From Microbulbifer mangrovi (lineage in GTDB: Bacteria > Pseudomonadota > Gammaproteobacteria > Pseudomonadales > Cellvibrionaceae): a stretch of 59,154 bases of DNA. Under the pieces are notes generated by a model that saw only the letters and a program-made list of their open reading frames with translations, searched no databases and had not been told where the DNA came from. The stretch spans positions 1 to 59,154 of the forward strand of contig NZ_LZDE01000339.1 in NCBI RefSeq assembly GCF_002009015.1, written 5' to 3'. The position numbers and the translations under genes were made by a program. Shown here in pieces: positions 1 to 8,758 of this stretch (positions are counted from its first letter, which is position 1; every line of letters begins with the position of its first letter).

Positions 1-732
1 CACGGCGGTGGAGCCGGTAAAGGCGATCTTGGCGATTCGGTTGCTGCTCGCCAGCGCCTGGCCGGCTTCTTCGCCGATGCCATTGACGATGTTCAATACT
101 CCCGCGGGCAGCAGGTCGCCGATCAGTTCTATCAGCACCAGGATGGAGGCCGGGGTTTGTTCTGCGGGTTTCAGTACCACACAGTTGCCCGCGGCCAGTG
201 CCGGTCCCAGTTTCCACGCGGCCATCAGCAGCGGGAAATTCCACGGGATGATCTGGCCCACCACGCCCAGCGGTTCGTGCAGGTGGTATGACACCGTGTG
301 CTCATCCAGCTCCGCCATGCTGCCCTCCTGTGAGCGCAGGCAACCGGCGAAATAACGAAAATGATCCACGCACAGGGGGATGTCGGCGGCGATGGTCTCG
401 CGCACGGCCTTGCCGTTGTCCCAGGTCTCTGCCACCGCGAGCAACTCGAGGTTCTGCTCCATGCGATCGGCAATCCGCAACAGAACATTGGCGCGCTCCG
501 CGGCTGCGGTCTTGCCCCACGCGGTCTTGGCGGCGTGTGCGGCATCCAGCGCCAGCTCGATGTCTGCGGCGCCGGAGCGCGGCACCTCGCAGAAGGCCTC
601 GCCGGTGACCGGGGAGATGTTTTCCATATAGTCGCCTTCCACCGGGGCCACCCATTCACCGCCGATAAAGTTTTCGTAGCGCGGCTTGAAGTTCACCAGC
701 GCGCCGTCCTTTCCGGGTTGTGCATAGATCAT
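1..732 (-). CDS. exaC: Aldehyde dehydrogenase, ExaC/AldB-like (C-terminal part outside window)
   Basis: NAD(P)-dependent oxidation of aldehydes such as acetaldehyde to carboxylic acids in the cytoplasm. Only the first 244 residues lie in the window; the reading frame runs off the left edge, so the catalytic Cys and Glu are not visible. Visible are the N-terminal [10 protein letters not shown] segment, the stretch [20 protein letters not shown] typical of the family, the LKPAEQTP cofactor-site motif and the beginning of the FTGST motif. The N-terminus closely resembles Pseudomonas ExaC from memory. The ATG at 732 is preceded by AGAGG at suitable spacing. An AraC-type regulator is transcribed divergently 240 bases away and is the obvious candidate regulator. 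The family call is firm; the precise substrate is inferred. Confidence 0.88.
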   Translation of the reverse strand, partial: MIYAQPGKDGALVNFKPRYENFIGGEWVAPVEGDYMENISPVTGEAFCEVPRSGAADIELALDAAHAAKTAWGKTAAAERANVLLRIADRMEQNLELLAVAETWDNGKAVRETIAADIPLCVDHFRYFAGCLRSQEGSMAELDEHTVSYHLHEPLGVVGQIIPWNFPLLMAAWKLGPALAAGNCVVLKPAEQTPASILVLIELIGDLLPAGVLNIVNGIGEEAGQALASSNRIAKIAFTGSTAV

Positions 733-972
733 CGCTTTTTTCCTCTTGGGAATAGTTATTTTGTTGTTCTGCTCCCTCGGGCGTTGTTATCTGCCAGTAC
801 CGGGAGTAGTCTTTCAAGTCGGGTCAACGCCCGGCTTTTTTGGTTTGAGCAATGAAAAAATAGGGCTTTCGGGCAGTGCAGGCTTTCCTCTGAGTACAGA
901 TCACTTGATCCTGAATCCAGAGACCCGCCACAGCACGAAAGAATCAGAGCAACAATAACTAAAAAGAAATCC

Positions 973-1896
973 ATGACTGGAATGGCTATCCGCGGTCGAG
1001 AAAATCCGCGGGAGCTGGTGGAAAATCGCGTCTCGTTCGCAGGCCCCAGCTCCGAACTCAGTATCTACGATACCTACCTGCCCGCAGAGCGGGTCGGGCT
1101 GTCCTCCGGCGAGCTGCTGTATTGCGGCATGATTAGCGGTCGCAAGATCATGCACGCGGCGAAAAATTACCGCGCCGAATTTCTTCCCCAGGAATCTTTT
1201 GTGATGGCGCCCGGGGAACAGGTACATATCGATTTTCCCGACGCCCGTCTGGAAAACCCCACCTCCTGCCTCACCATCGAAATCGCCCGCGAACGGGTGG
1301 AAAGTATCTGCGAGAAACTGAACGGCACGCAGACGGTACAGACGGAATTCGAGGACTGGCGTTTTCGTCCGGATAACCTGATCCATACCCAGCACAGCCA
1401 GGCAACCCAGGCGCTATTGCAGCGGCTGGTGACCACCTTTACAGAGAACTCCAGTGACCGGGATTTCTTGGTGGATCTCGGGGTGAGTGAATTGGTGGTG
1501 CGTATGTTGCGCGAGCAGATGCGCACCTTCCTGTTGAAGGTCTGTGAAAATAATCCGGAAGTAAATGGCCTGGGCGCGGCGCTACACCAGGTTCAGTCGA
1601 GGCTGGATCAGCCGCTGGATATCGATCATTTAAGCCGTATCGCCTGCATGAGTCGCAGCCGTTTTTACAGCGAGTTTAAAAAACACTTGGGGTGTACCCC
1701 GGCGGAGTTCCAACAGCACCTGCGTATGCAGACGGCGAAGGAACGGCTGAAGCGAGGGGAGACCGTGACGCGAGTATGCTTTGACCTCGGTTACCGCCAT
1801 CTGAGCCATTTCAGCCGTCGCTTTCATCAGCAGTTTGGTATCAGTCCGAAGCAATTTCGCGAGTCGGTAACCAGTGTCCGACCTGATGAGTCTTAA
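973..1896 (+). CDS. AraC-family transcriptional regulator
   Basis: 307-residue DNA-binding regulator. The first ~190 residues form a ligand/dimerisation-type domain without a recognisable specific motif. The last ~100 residues are a double helix-turn-helix of the AraC/XylS type, seen in ACMSRSRFYSEFKKHLGCTP and the second motif VCFDLGYRHLSHFSRRFHQQ, ending FGISPKQFR. It is divergent from the aldehyde dehydrogenase and probably controls it, perhaps in response to an alcohol or aldehyde; this is inference from position. The start is uncertain between ATG 973 and ATG 982, since neither has a strong ribosome-binding site. Its 3' end overlaps the open frame of the next gene by 23 bases. Confidence 0.85.
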   Translation: MTGMAIRGRENPRELVENRVSFAGPSSELSIYDTYLPAERVGLSSGELLYCGMISGRKIMHAAKNYRAEFLPQESFVMAPGEQVHIDFPDARLENPTSCLTIEIARERVESICEKLNGTQTVQTEFEDWRFRPDNLIHTQHSQATQALLQRLVTTFTENSSDRDFLVDLGVSELVVRMLREQMRTFLLKVCENNPEVNGLGAALHQVQSRLDQPLDIDHLSRIACMSRSRFYSEFKKHLGCTPAEFQQHLRMQTAKERLKRGETVTRVCFDLGYRHLSHFSRRFHQQFGISPKQFRESVTSVRPDES

Positions 1897-2947
1897 TGTG
1901 CGAAAAAAACAGAGGCAAAACTTTATCCAATTCACGTCTTCTAAAATTCGAAAATCTTTACGGAAATATCTCGCCTTATTTCTGATGGTTCCGGTGATTG
2001 GATATGGAAGTACACTAGAAGAAACCTCGTGGCGCTTGTCTGAATTTCGCTCGATGAGTGACAAGATCGGTACGCTGAAGCCTGAGACGCCACGCAGTGT
2101 CCAGATTCGATTCGGCGCCGATGGCACTGTGAGCATGCTCCTCGATTGCAACCGTGGTAGCGCAACCTGGAAGGTCAAACCTTCGACGGACTCTTCCAGT
2201 GGCCAAATCCAGTTGGGCCCTGTGGCTGCAACACTTGCGCTTTGCCCCGGTAATAATCTGGGTGGCAAGTTTGCGAAAGAGGCTCCGATGTTACGGGGAT
2301 ATGTGATCCGCGATGGCCGACTCTCGTTGAGCCTGATGGCAGATGCGGGAATCTACATATTTGACCCGATTCCCCCCAAAGCGAGTGTCGAGAATGGCGG
2401 ACCGCGAGTATGGGAGGTGACAGGTGCTCCCTCCGGGCTGAATCTGCGATCAGAGGCCTCTACCTCTGCCAGTATTTTGGGCCGCTTCGCCAATGGCGAG
2501 CGTCTCGATAATCTCGGCTGTGAAACGAATGATGGACAGCTCTGGTGTCAAACACAGCGGTTTGGCGGTGGTCCCGTTGGCTACGTAGCCGCAGATTACC
2601 TGACGCCCGCGATAGCCCCCAATGGATCCATGCCCGCAGGTACTGATAACTCTGCACTGCGTGCGGGTAAAGGGGAGTTCGATGCCACAGGCAAGGTCCC
2701 CTGCGGCGATCAGTGGTGTGATTTTGGTGTGGCGCGAGCGGGTGGTGGGTTTGCCACGGTGGTGATCACTCGTCCGGACGGCCAGAAGAGGGCGCTTTTT
2801 TTCAGGATGGGGGTCGCGATGGGCGCCGATACTGCGGAAGCGGAGGGGGATCGAAAATTCAATGTGGAACGGGTGGAAGATAATTATCTGATTCGCGTCG
2901 GGCCGGAGCGCTACAAGATTCCGGACGCGGTGATCTTTGGGGGATAA
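1874..2947 (+). CDS. Exported META (HslJ-like) and SH3 domain protein
   Basis: 357 residues if read from ATG 1874. A hydrophobic segment (LALFLMVPVIGYGS, about residues 33-46) looks like a signal peptide, but the preceding 30-residue basic stretch is unusually long, so the true start may be ATG 1886 or GTG 1898. Residues ~50-165 resemble a META/HslJ domain (ETSWRL opening, conserved LDCNRG). Residues ~180-245 form a bacterial SH3 domain (GLNLRSEASTSASILGRFANG, then VGYVAADYL). The remainder is Gly/Asp-rich without a recognised family. The first ~150 bases are markedly AT-rich compared with the gene body. Probably a periplasmic or envelope protein; no specific function is known. Confidence 0.7.
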   Translation: MSDLMSLNVRKKQRQNFIQFTSSKIRKSLRKYLALFLMVPVIGYGSTLEETSWRLSEFRSMSDKIGTLKPETPRSVQIRFGADGTVSMLLDCNRGSATWKVKPSTDSSSGQIQLGPVAATLALCPGNNLGGKFAKEAPMLRGYVIRDGRLSLSLMADAGIYIFDPIPPKASVENGGPRVWEVTGAPSGLNLRSEASTSASILGRFANGERLDNLGCETNDGQLWCQTQRFGGGPVGYVAADYLTPAIAPNGSMPAGTDNSALRAGKGEFDATGKVPCGDQWCDFGVARAGGGFATVVITRPDGQKRALFFRMGVAMGADTAEAEGDRKFNVERVEDNYLIRVGPERYKIPDAVIFGG

Positions 2948-2962
2948 AAGGAGTCGTGTTTA

Positions 2963-2994
2963 GTGTCCGCAGCCACGGGCAGTGGCTGCGGCAC
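2963..2994. terminator. Hairpin between convergent genes, probable bidirectional terminator
   Basis: Inverted repeat GTGTCCGCAGCCAC (2963-2976) and GTGGCTGCGGCAC (2982-2994) with a five-base loop and one mismatch or bulge. It lies between the ends of the META/SH3 gene (plus) and the glycine-zipper gene (minus). No long T-run follows on either strand, so termination is inferred from position and stem strength. Confidence 0.45.
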
Positions 2995-3014
2995 TTGATA
3001 ACCTGGCCGTAGGG

Positions 3015-3758
3015 TCAGCCGGCGGGAACCCAGCTGCCATCCGCGCGGCGGCAGGCAAAGCTCTGGGTGCTCTGGTTGTCGGCAGAACCGTACACCTCGG
3101 TGGTGAATGAACGGCAGTACTGATCGCCGCGACGCTCGAAGGCACCGGGGGTTACCGCGTAGTTCACGTTGTTCTGGGAATTCTGCCAGGTAACGCGTTC
3201 GCCCTCGGGGGCAAACTCCAGTACCTGTCCTACACACGCCTGGTTGCGCTGGTCCATCTGGCGACCGATCTTGCCACCCACCAGAACGCCGGCGATGGCG
3301 CCACCAATCGTGGCTGCGGTGTTGCCGCGGCCGTCGCCAATCTGGTGTCCGATCACACCGCCAATCAGGCCGCCCAGTACGCTACCGACCTTGTCGCTGT
3401 TACAGCGGGACACGGTGGTGTGCTGGGGCGGCGGTGCTGGACGCCACTCCGGGCGGTATTCCGGTTCCGGGGCCCGCTGGTCAAACCAGGGCGGCAGTAC
3501 CACCACGCGGGTGCCGTGGTCGTGGTGACGGTGGCCGTAGTCGCGGGGCGCCCGGCATTTACGCTCTTCCTCATAGTCGCCATTGCGCTTCCACTTGCGC
3601 TCCACCTTGCAGTTGCCGTCCCAGTATTCTTCCTTGTGCTCATACCGGTGATGCTTCTTGTGCTTCTTCCAGCCGCGGCCTTCGGGCGGTTCGGCGAAGA
3701 CGCTGGTGGAGAGAGCGCCGCACAAAAGGGCGGCGACGGCGGTTGTGAGGTATTTCAT
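3015..3758 (-). CDS. Exported glycine-zipper (2TM, SlyB/RickA-type) envelope protein
   Basis: 247 residues from ATG 3758; an upstream ATG at 3782 would add eight residues before the signal peptide and is less likely. The signal peptide is MKYLTTAVAALLCGALSTSV cleaved near FAEPP. The first third of the mature protein is rich in His, Lys and Tyr, with Cys pairs in CKVERKWKRNGDYEEERKC. The middle holds a glycine-zipper double segment, VGSVLGGLIGGVIGHQIGDG and TIGGAIAGVLVGGKIGRQMD. The C-terminal domain carries more cysteines (ACVGQVLEF, QYCRSF, FACRRADGSW) and resembles the surface-antigen-like end seen in similar proteins. Probably outer-membrane or periplasmic; exact role unknown. Confidence 0.8.
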   Translation of the reverse strand: MKYLTTAVAALLCGALSTSVFAEPPEGRGWKKHKKHHRYEHKEEYWDGNCKVERKWKRNGDYEEERKCRAPRDYGHRHHDHGTRVVVLPPWFDQRAPEPEYRPEWRPAPPPQHTTVSRCNSDKVGSVLGGLIGGVIGHQIGDGRGNTAATIGGAIAGVLVGGKIGRQMDQRNQACVGQVLEFAPEGERVTWQNSQNNVNYAVTPGAFERRGDQYCRSFTTEVYGSADNQSTQSFACRRADGSWVPAG

Positions 3759-3925
3759 GGCTGGGTATCCCCGCTCATTCATTGTTCAGTGTTTGATGAA
3801 TGGCATGAATCCTAACAAGTGTCGTCTGAACGGACAGTGAATGCGTCTACGTTTTCGTGGCGCGGGCCCTCGCCATCTAAGCTGCGTGTATCGGCCGAGG
3901 GTATGGGAAAGGAAGGGGTGGCGGG

Positions 3926-4615
3926 ATGCCGGAATACAGACTCTACTACTGGGACCTGCCATTTCGCGGGGTCTTCATCGAGATGCTCCTGCACGAGGTG
4001 GGGGCCAGCTACCAGCGGCGCGATGCCGCTGAGCTCTACCCGGACAAGTGTCTGAAGATGCAGAACCCGGGCATGGCGCCGCCCTTCCTGTACGACTGCG
4101 CGACCAAGAAGACCATTGCGCAGATGCCCGCGATCCTGATGCATCTGGCGCGGAAGTATGACTATCTGCCCAAGCGCACTGAGACCCAAACCCTCGGGCT
4201 GAAAACCATCCTCGATTGCAACGACGTGCTGATGGAGATCACCAACTACAACGGCATGCAGATGTGGGAAAAAGAGGCCTGGGAGCAGTTCCGCTACGCC
4301 CGCCTGCCGGACTGGATGCAGGTATTCGAACAGACCGGCCGCGCGCACGGGCTCAAGGACGACAAGGGGTTTCTGCTCGGCTCGAGAATCTCCGTTGCCG
4401 ATATCGCAATCACCGCGCTGTTCGGCACCATGATCCATGCATTCCCGTCACTGGAAACTGATCTCGGAGAACATGCACCGAAGATCGCTGCGCTTTGCCG
4501 CCGTATCGAGAAGCGGACAAGGATTGCCGGGTTCCTGGCACAGCAGCGGGAGCACTGGGGACGCGGTTACTGTGGCGGCCAGATCGAGCGCTCCCTGCGC
4601 AAGATGTTTGATTGA
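3926..4615 (+). CDS. Glutathione S-transferase family protein
   Basis: 229 residues. The N-terminus PEYRLYYWDLPFRGVFIEML fits the thioredoxin-like domain of glutathione transferases, with a candidate Tyr/Trp-region active site and the conserved cis-Pro segment near QNPGMAPPFL. The helical C-terminal domain includes LLGSRISVADIAITALFGTM, which matches the N-capping and hydrophobic-staple motif of GSTs. A purine-rich ribosome-binding site (GGAAGGGG) precedes ATG 3926. It converges on the amidohydrolase, with only 13 bases between the two stop codons. Probable detoxification enzyme; substrate unknown. Confidence 0.82.
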   Translation: MPEYRLYYWDLPFRGVFIEMLLHEVGASYQRRDAAELYPDKCLKMQNPGMAPPFLYDCATKKTIAQMPAILMHLARKYDYLPKRTETQTLGLKTILDCNDVLMEITNYNGMQMWEKEAWEQFRYARLPDWMQVFEQTGRAHGLKDDKGFLLGSRISVADIAITALFGTMIHAFPSLETDLGEHAPKIAALCRRIEKRTRIAGFLAQQREHWGRGYCGGQIERSLRKMFD

Positions 4616-4628
4616 TGGCGCTCTTCTA

Positions 4629-6494
4629 TCAGCGCGAACTTGGCGATACCTGCTCGAGCGCTTGCAGTATTAAACCGAGGGCATCGTTAAAGCACCCGTC
4701 GCCATGAAGGTGATTGTTTTCCCGAGCAGATTTATGGCGATCAACAGAACCCCGCAACGTGAGACCGAACATGGCGGGTGATGGCGCTGCTGCGGATTGT
4801 TCGCCGCGCCGGTATACCAGTATGCCTTCCTTGTAGGTTTCCAGTATCTCCAGATCGTCCAGCTGTTCCTCCGGGACCGTTAACGGGTTTTCCGAGAGTA
4901 CGATCAGGTCCGCCAGTTTCCCCACTTCTATCGAGCCTTTGCGGTCTTCTTCAAAGTGCTGCCAAGCTGGCCACAATGTCATGGCTTTGAGCGCGGTGGC
5001 GACGGGAACGCGATGCTTTGCCCCAAGAATCTTTCCGCTGCGGGTGCGGCGGGTAACGGTGGCCGAGAGAACGCGCATAGAGTCCGGTAGTGCCACCGGC
5101 GCATCGTGGTGGGTACCAAACATCATGTTCTGTTCAAGGACCCAGCCGGTGGGGGAGATGTTTTCTGCACGCTCCGGGCCCAGCACCGATTCCCGATGGT
5201 AGTCGCCCCAGTAAAAGGTGTGCATCGGAAACAGGGAGGGAAAGATTCCCAGCGCCTTGATTTTGTCCACTTGATCCCGGCGCAGGGTTTGTCCGTGAAT
5301 CATCACGGGGCGATTTTTCACCTTGGGGTATTTGGCCTCGGCCGCTTTTACGGCCTTGATCAAGAGATCAATGGCTGCATCGCCATTTGTGTGAACGATA
5401 ATTTGCCAGTCGTGGGCATAGGCTTTGGCCACGGCGTCCATCGCCTGCTGATCGGTAATCGCCGCATAACCTCGGTAATCCTTGTCTTGCCCCGGTGGCG
5501 GTTTGAAGTAGGGCCTGGTTAACCATGCGGTTTTACCCTGCGGTGATCCGTCAATCGTTAGCTTGGCGCCACCGACTCGCAGCCGGTGGCGGTATTCCCG
5601 TTCCGGGTGTATGTCCGCGACCTCGAGGATATCGGGGTATACGACCACATCAATTTTCAACGCTCCGTTTTCTGCGACCCGTTTTAACGCATTGAGGGAT
5701 GCTTGGGTGGCACGCCCCTCCTGCGCGGTCGTGTATCCAAAGGAGGCGAGCAGCTTGGTACCTTCTATGGCAAACAGATCATTTACATCCTTGTTCAGCG
5801 ATTTTCCAAAGGCGCCGATAAGTTGAAAGAATGCATATTCTTCGGCAACGCCACTGGGCGTCTTGCCGTCAGCTTCGCGCTGGAACACTCCACCGTCCGG
5901 ATTTTCCGTGTCGGGCGAGATACCGGCGATTTCCAGCGCTTTTGAATTGGCCACTCCAAGGTGCCCCGACTGGTGCACGATCAGAATGGGGATATCCGTG
6001 GAGACCTTGTCGAGATCCCGGCGCGTCGGGTGACGCTGTTCCGCGAGTTGTGAGTTGTCATAGCCGAAGCCGACGATCCAGCCGAGCTGCTTGACTGCTT
6101 TCTGGTTGGCGGCCGCCCAGTCCTGCAACAGCTTGATGAGCGAGGCCATATTCTTGCCATTGCCATCTGGAGGTGGCAGCAGATTGGCGGTAAGCGACTG
6201 GAAGCCGATCATCCAGGCGTGGCCGTGAGAATCGAAAAAACCGGGCAACATGGTTTTACCGGCCAGATCGACTTTCTGAGTGTCGGAACTCGCGCTCTTG
6301 AAAACCTCCGCACGTTTACCCACCGCGATAATTTTGCCATCCCTGATAGCGATCGCCTCTGCTTCGGGCTGTGTGTCATTGATGGTGATGATGGTGCCAT
6401 TGTGGAATATGGTGTCCGCGGTTTCCGCAGCGGATGCTAACAGTGAATGCACTAAAAACAGAAAGCTGAGCGCCAGTTTCAGAAGATTATTCAT
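4629..6494 (-). CDS. Exported amidohydrolase, YtcJ-like (Amidohydro_3)
   Basis: 621 residues from ATG 6494, chosen because MNNLLKLALSFLFLVHSLLA then forms a clean signal peptide; the frame is open for 26 codons upstream, but those would bury the signal peptide. Metal-dependent amidohydrolase of the YtcJ type. The sequence shows TIFHNGTIITIND, the metal-site loop MLPGFFDSHGHAW, further metal-ligand candidates in IIVHTNGDAAID and VMIHGQ, and the late HHDAPV and GKLADLIVLSENP motifs typical of the family. After the usual end near KEGILVYRR there are about 55 more residues ending in a His/Cys-containing segment, NNHLHGDGCFNDALG, which is longer than I expect. Secretion suggests action on an extracellular or periplasmic amide. 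Substrate unknown. Confidence 0.82.
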   Translation of the reverse strand: MNNLLKLALSFLFLVHSLLASAAETADTIFHNGTIITINDTQPEAEAIAIRDGKIIAVGKRAEVFKSASSDTQKVDLAGKTMLPGFFDSHGHAWMIGFQSLTANLLPPPDGNGKNMASLIKLLQDWAAANQKAVKQLGWIVGFGYDNSQLAEQRHPTRRDLDKVSTDIPILIVHQSGHLGVANSKALEIAGISPDTENPDGGVFQREADGKTPSGVAEEYAFFQLIGAFGKSLNKDVNDLFAIEGTKLLASFGYTTAQEGRATQASLNALKRVAENGALKIDVVVYPDILEVADIHPEREYRHRLRVGGAKLTIDGSPQGKTAWLTRPYFKPPPGQDKDYRGYAAITDQQAMDAVAKAYAHDWQIIVHTNGDAAIDLLIKAVKAAEAKYPKVKNRPVMIHGQTLRRDQVDKIKALGIFPSLFPMHTFYWGDYHRESVLGPERAENISPTGWVLEQNMMFGTHHDAPVALPDSMRVLSATVTRRTRSGKILGAKHRVPVATALKAMTLWPAWQHFEEDRKGSIEVGKLADLIVLSENPLTVPEEQLDDLEILETYKEGILVYRRGEQSAAAPSPAMFGLTLRGSVDRHKSARENNHLHGDGCFNDALGLILQALEQVSPSSR

Positions 6495-6552
6495 TGGATT
6501 TCCCGGCCCGGTGTACTTCAATTTCCTCCAGTCTAGACCTGCGCTGGCACCA

Positions 6553-8664
6553 TCAGAGTTTTCCCATCGCAAATGGCGGCTGTACAGGACCGATCAGCGG
6601 GGTTTTCACGGGTGCGGCGAGACCAAAAAAGACCACGGCGCCGTTACCGCCGAAGCGGGTGGACAGGGCTTCATCCGGTGTCTGCTTGAAGCCCTCATCG
6701 GGCCTGTCCCAGTTGTTCGCAACCCATACATTGCCTGCCGGATCCACCGCCACATCGGTGACGATCTGCAGGCCGCCGATATACCCGGACTTGGGTGAAA
6801 TTGCCTGCCCGGTTGTAAACCCGGGTGGGCAGGTATCCGTGCGCACGCCGCACAACTGGCTGATGGACCTGCCGGTTGAATTCGCCACCCACACGTTGTC
6901 GTTGCCGTCGATGGCAATCCCCCAGGCGCCGATGAGGCTCTTGTTGCCGTCGAAGGTTCCCAGGGTTTTGCCATCGGGACCCAGCCATGAAACCGTGCCG
7001 CCCGGAAAGCGGGTAATGATTTCGTAAAGATCGATCCACTCCCTGGCGGCCTTCTGTTCTTCAGAGATCCCTTTCTTGTGGCTTTCCGCTTTGGCTTTGA
7101 GTTTTGCCTCGATAAACGCCAGCTTCTCTCTGCTTGTCGGGTGGCCGACGGTGTTCGCAACCCAGGCATTGCCGCGGCTGTCGATGGCAATGGCGCGGGG
7201 GGCGAAGCCTACTTTGAACTGCTCGGCCTTGCCCGGATCGCCGGTGGGGAAGCGCGTCACGGTGTCGCTGCCGCTGTTGGTAACCCAGATGCGATCCTGC
7301 TGGTCGACCGCCAGGTGAAATGGCGCCTTGAGCTCGAGTGCGTTATCCGTCGACTTGCCGGCACCGCCGAGAATGCGCCCCTTGCTGGCGTCGCCACCGG
7401 GCAGGTGTACGATCTGGTCGCGGCCGTTATCCAGCGCCCATATATCGCCAGCGGGTGTGGCGATAATGCCCTGCATGGCCCCCAGTTTGCCGTCGAAGTC
7501 ATAACCGCTTTCCGGGGACAGGGGCTTACCGGTCAAATCGAATACCGAAATATTTTTACCCGCGAGACTGGTGGCCCAGACCTTGTTGTCAGCGGAAAGC
7601 GCAATACCGAATCCCGGTCCGTCGATACCACCACCGCGATAGCCTGTGGTCATGGGTGAGAGTGGTTTTCCATTCGGTGCGAGCTTGGAGAGGCCGCCGC
7701 CAAAGCCGGCAAAAATCGTCGATTGTGCCCCCACCAGAAAATTGTCGTCTGCCCACATATTGCCTTCGCGATCGATGGCAATCCCGCCCAGGGAATTGAG
7801 CCCGCCACCGGAATACACCAGCGAAAGTGTCCATGCACTGGGGGCGAAATTGAGATAGGGGATGATCGGTGTGTCGCGCCAGCGCTTGCCGGCGGGTACC
7901 GGGTAAAAACTGTCGAGCAACGCGAACAGTGGCTTTGCGTTGTGCCACGGGTAGCGGGCGATATTCTGCGCCGCGCTCAGGGTGTTGTCGGGTGCCGCAC
8001 CACCCGGCGGTGTCGCCGCCGCAAACAGCTTCTGGCAGTTGCTTCGCGACTGCGCGCAGCCCGACAGCAGAATACTCAGGGTATTGAGCCGGGCTAGGGT
8101 GGGAGTCTGGGAGCTGTTCAGTGGATCCTGGATCACCGGCCCCAGCCCGCCGGTTTCCAGATTTACCAGGTTGGGAACATTGCCCGCGGCGATTTTCAAG
8201 CCGAGCGCGTGGCCCGCGAGTTGCTGTTGCTTGAGGAATTGCGCAGCGGTCCACACTGAGGCGATGGTGGTGCGTTCGTTGATAGTCACCCGCGAGGGTG
8301 GTTCGGTACCGAGAATCGCCATTAGCTGGAGCGCATCCCCGGGTGATTGCTGCGCAGTGGTTTGGCCTTCGCCGCCCACGGAGGTCACGTAGAAAACTCC
8401 CTTGTCGCTGTTGGCTGTGTCAGCGCGGAGCGTAAACCGGCCGTCGTTATCGGTTTTTGTCTGGGCGAGTTGCTTCGCGGGGCCCGGGCCTGCCCACCAC
8501 AAGGTGACTGCCGCCGCAGACACGGGCTTTGCGAGCGCCTCCACTTTGCCTTCGATAGCTACCGCCGCAGAAACTCCGTTCGCAGTCAGTGTCGATACCA
8601 TGGCGCATACCACGGTGAATACCAGAAGGCTGCGTTTTAGCAGCGCGAAACCAATACGCGTCAT
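6553..8664 (-). CDS. Exported NHL/streptogramin-lyase-like beta-propeller protein
   Basis: 703 residues from ATG 8664 (GGTGAACGG lies just upstream); the longer frame to 8802 is rejected because it precedes the signal peptide FALLKRSLLVFTVVCAMVST. Residues ~35-110 look like a carboxypeptidase-regulatory/Ig-like domain (IEGKVEALAKPVSAAAVTLW, DGRFTLRADT). The remainder contains repeated propeller blades of the Vgb/NHL type, each with an A(I/V)D..GN.W(V/A).N signature, for example IAIDREGNMWADDNFL, IAIDSRGNAWVANTVG, IAIDGNDNVWVANSTG and VAVDPAGNVWVANNWD. Catalytic residues of Vgb lyase cannot be confirmed, so a binding or scaffold role is as likely. It lies between a kinase and an amidohydrolase on the same strand. 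Confidence 0.8.
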   Translation of the reverse strand: MTRIGFALLKRSLLVFTVVCAMVSTLTANGVSAAVAIEGKVEALAKPVSAAAVTLWWAGPGPAKQLAQTKTDNDGRFTLRADTANSDKGVFYVTSVGGEGQTTAQQSPGDALQLMAILGTEPPSRVTINERTTIASVWTAAQFLKQQQLAGHALGLKIAAGNVPNLVNLETGGLGPVIQDPLNSSQTPTLARLNTLSILLSGCAQSRSNCQKLFAAATPPGGAAPDNTLSAAQNIARYPWHNAKPLFALLDSFYPVPAGKRWRDTPIIPYLNFAPSAWTLSLVYSGGGLNSLGGIAIDREGNMWADDNFLVGAQSTIFAGFGGGLSKLAPNGKPLSPMTTGYRGGGIDGPGFGIALSADNKVWATSLAGKNISVFDLTGKPLSPESGYDFDGKLGAMQGIIATPAGDIWALDNGRDQIVHLPGGDASKGRILGGAGKSTDNALELKAPFHLAVDQQDRIWVTNSGSDTVTRFPTGDPGKAEQFKVGFAPRAIAIDSRGNAWVANTVGHPTSREKLAFIEAKLKAKAESHKKGISEEQKAAREWIDLYEIITRFPGGTVSWLGPDGKTLGTFDGNKSLIGAWGIAIDGNDNVWVANSTGRSISQLCGVRTDTCPPGFTTGQAISPKSGYIGGLQIVTDVAVDPAGNVWVANNWDRPDEGFKQTPDEALSTRFGGNGAVVFFGLAAPVKTPLIGPVQPPFAMGKL

Positions 8665-8758
8665 TATCCGTTCACCACCCCAACAGTGTATTGCCAAGTT
8701 ATAGCTGTGTTGGGGTGCGAACGGGGAGGGGAGCGGAAATAGGGCGACAGTTTGTCGT

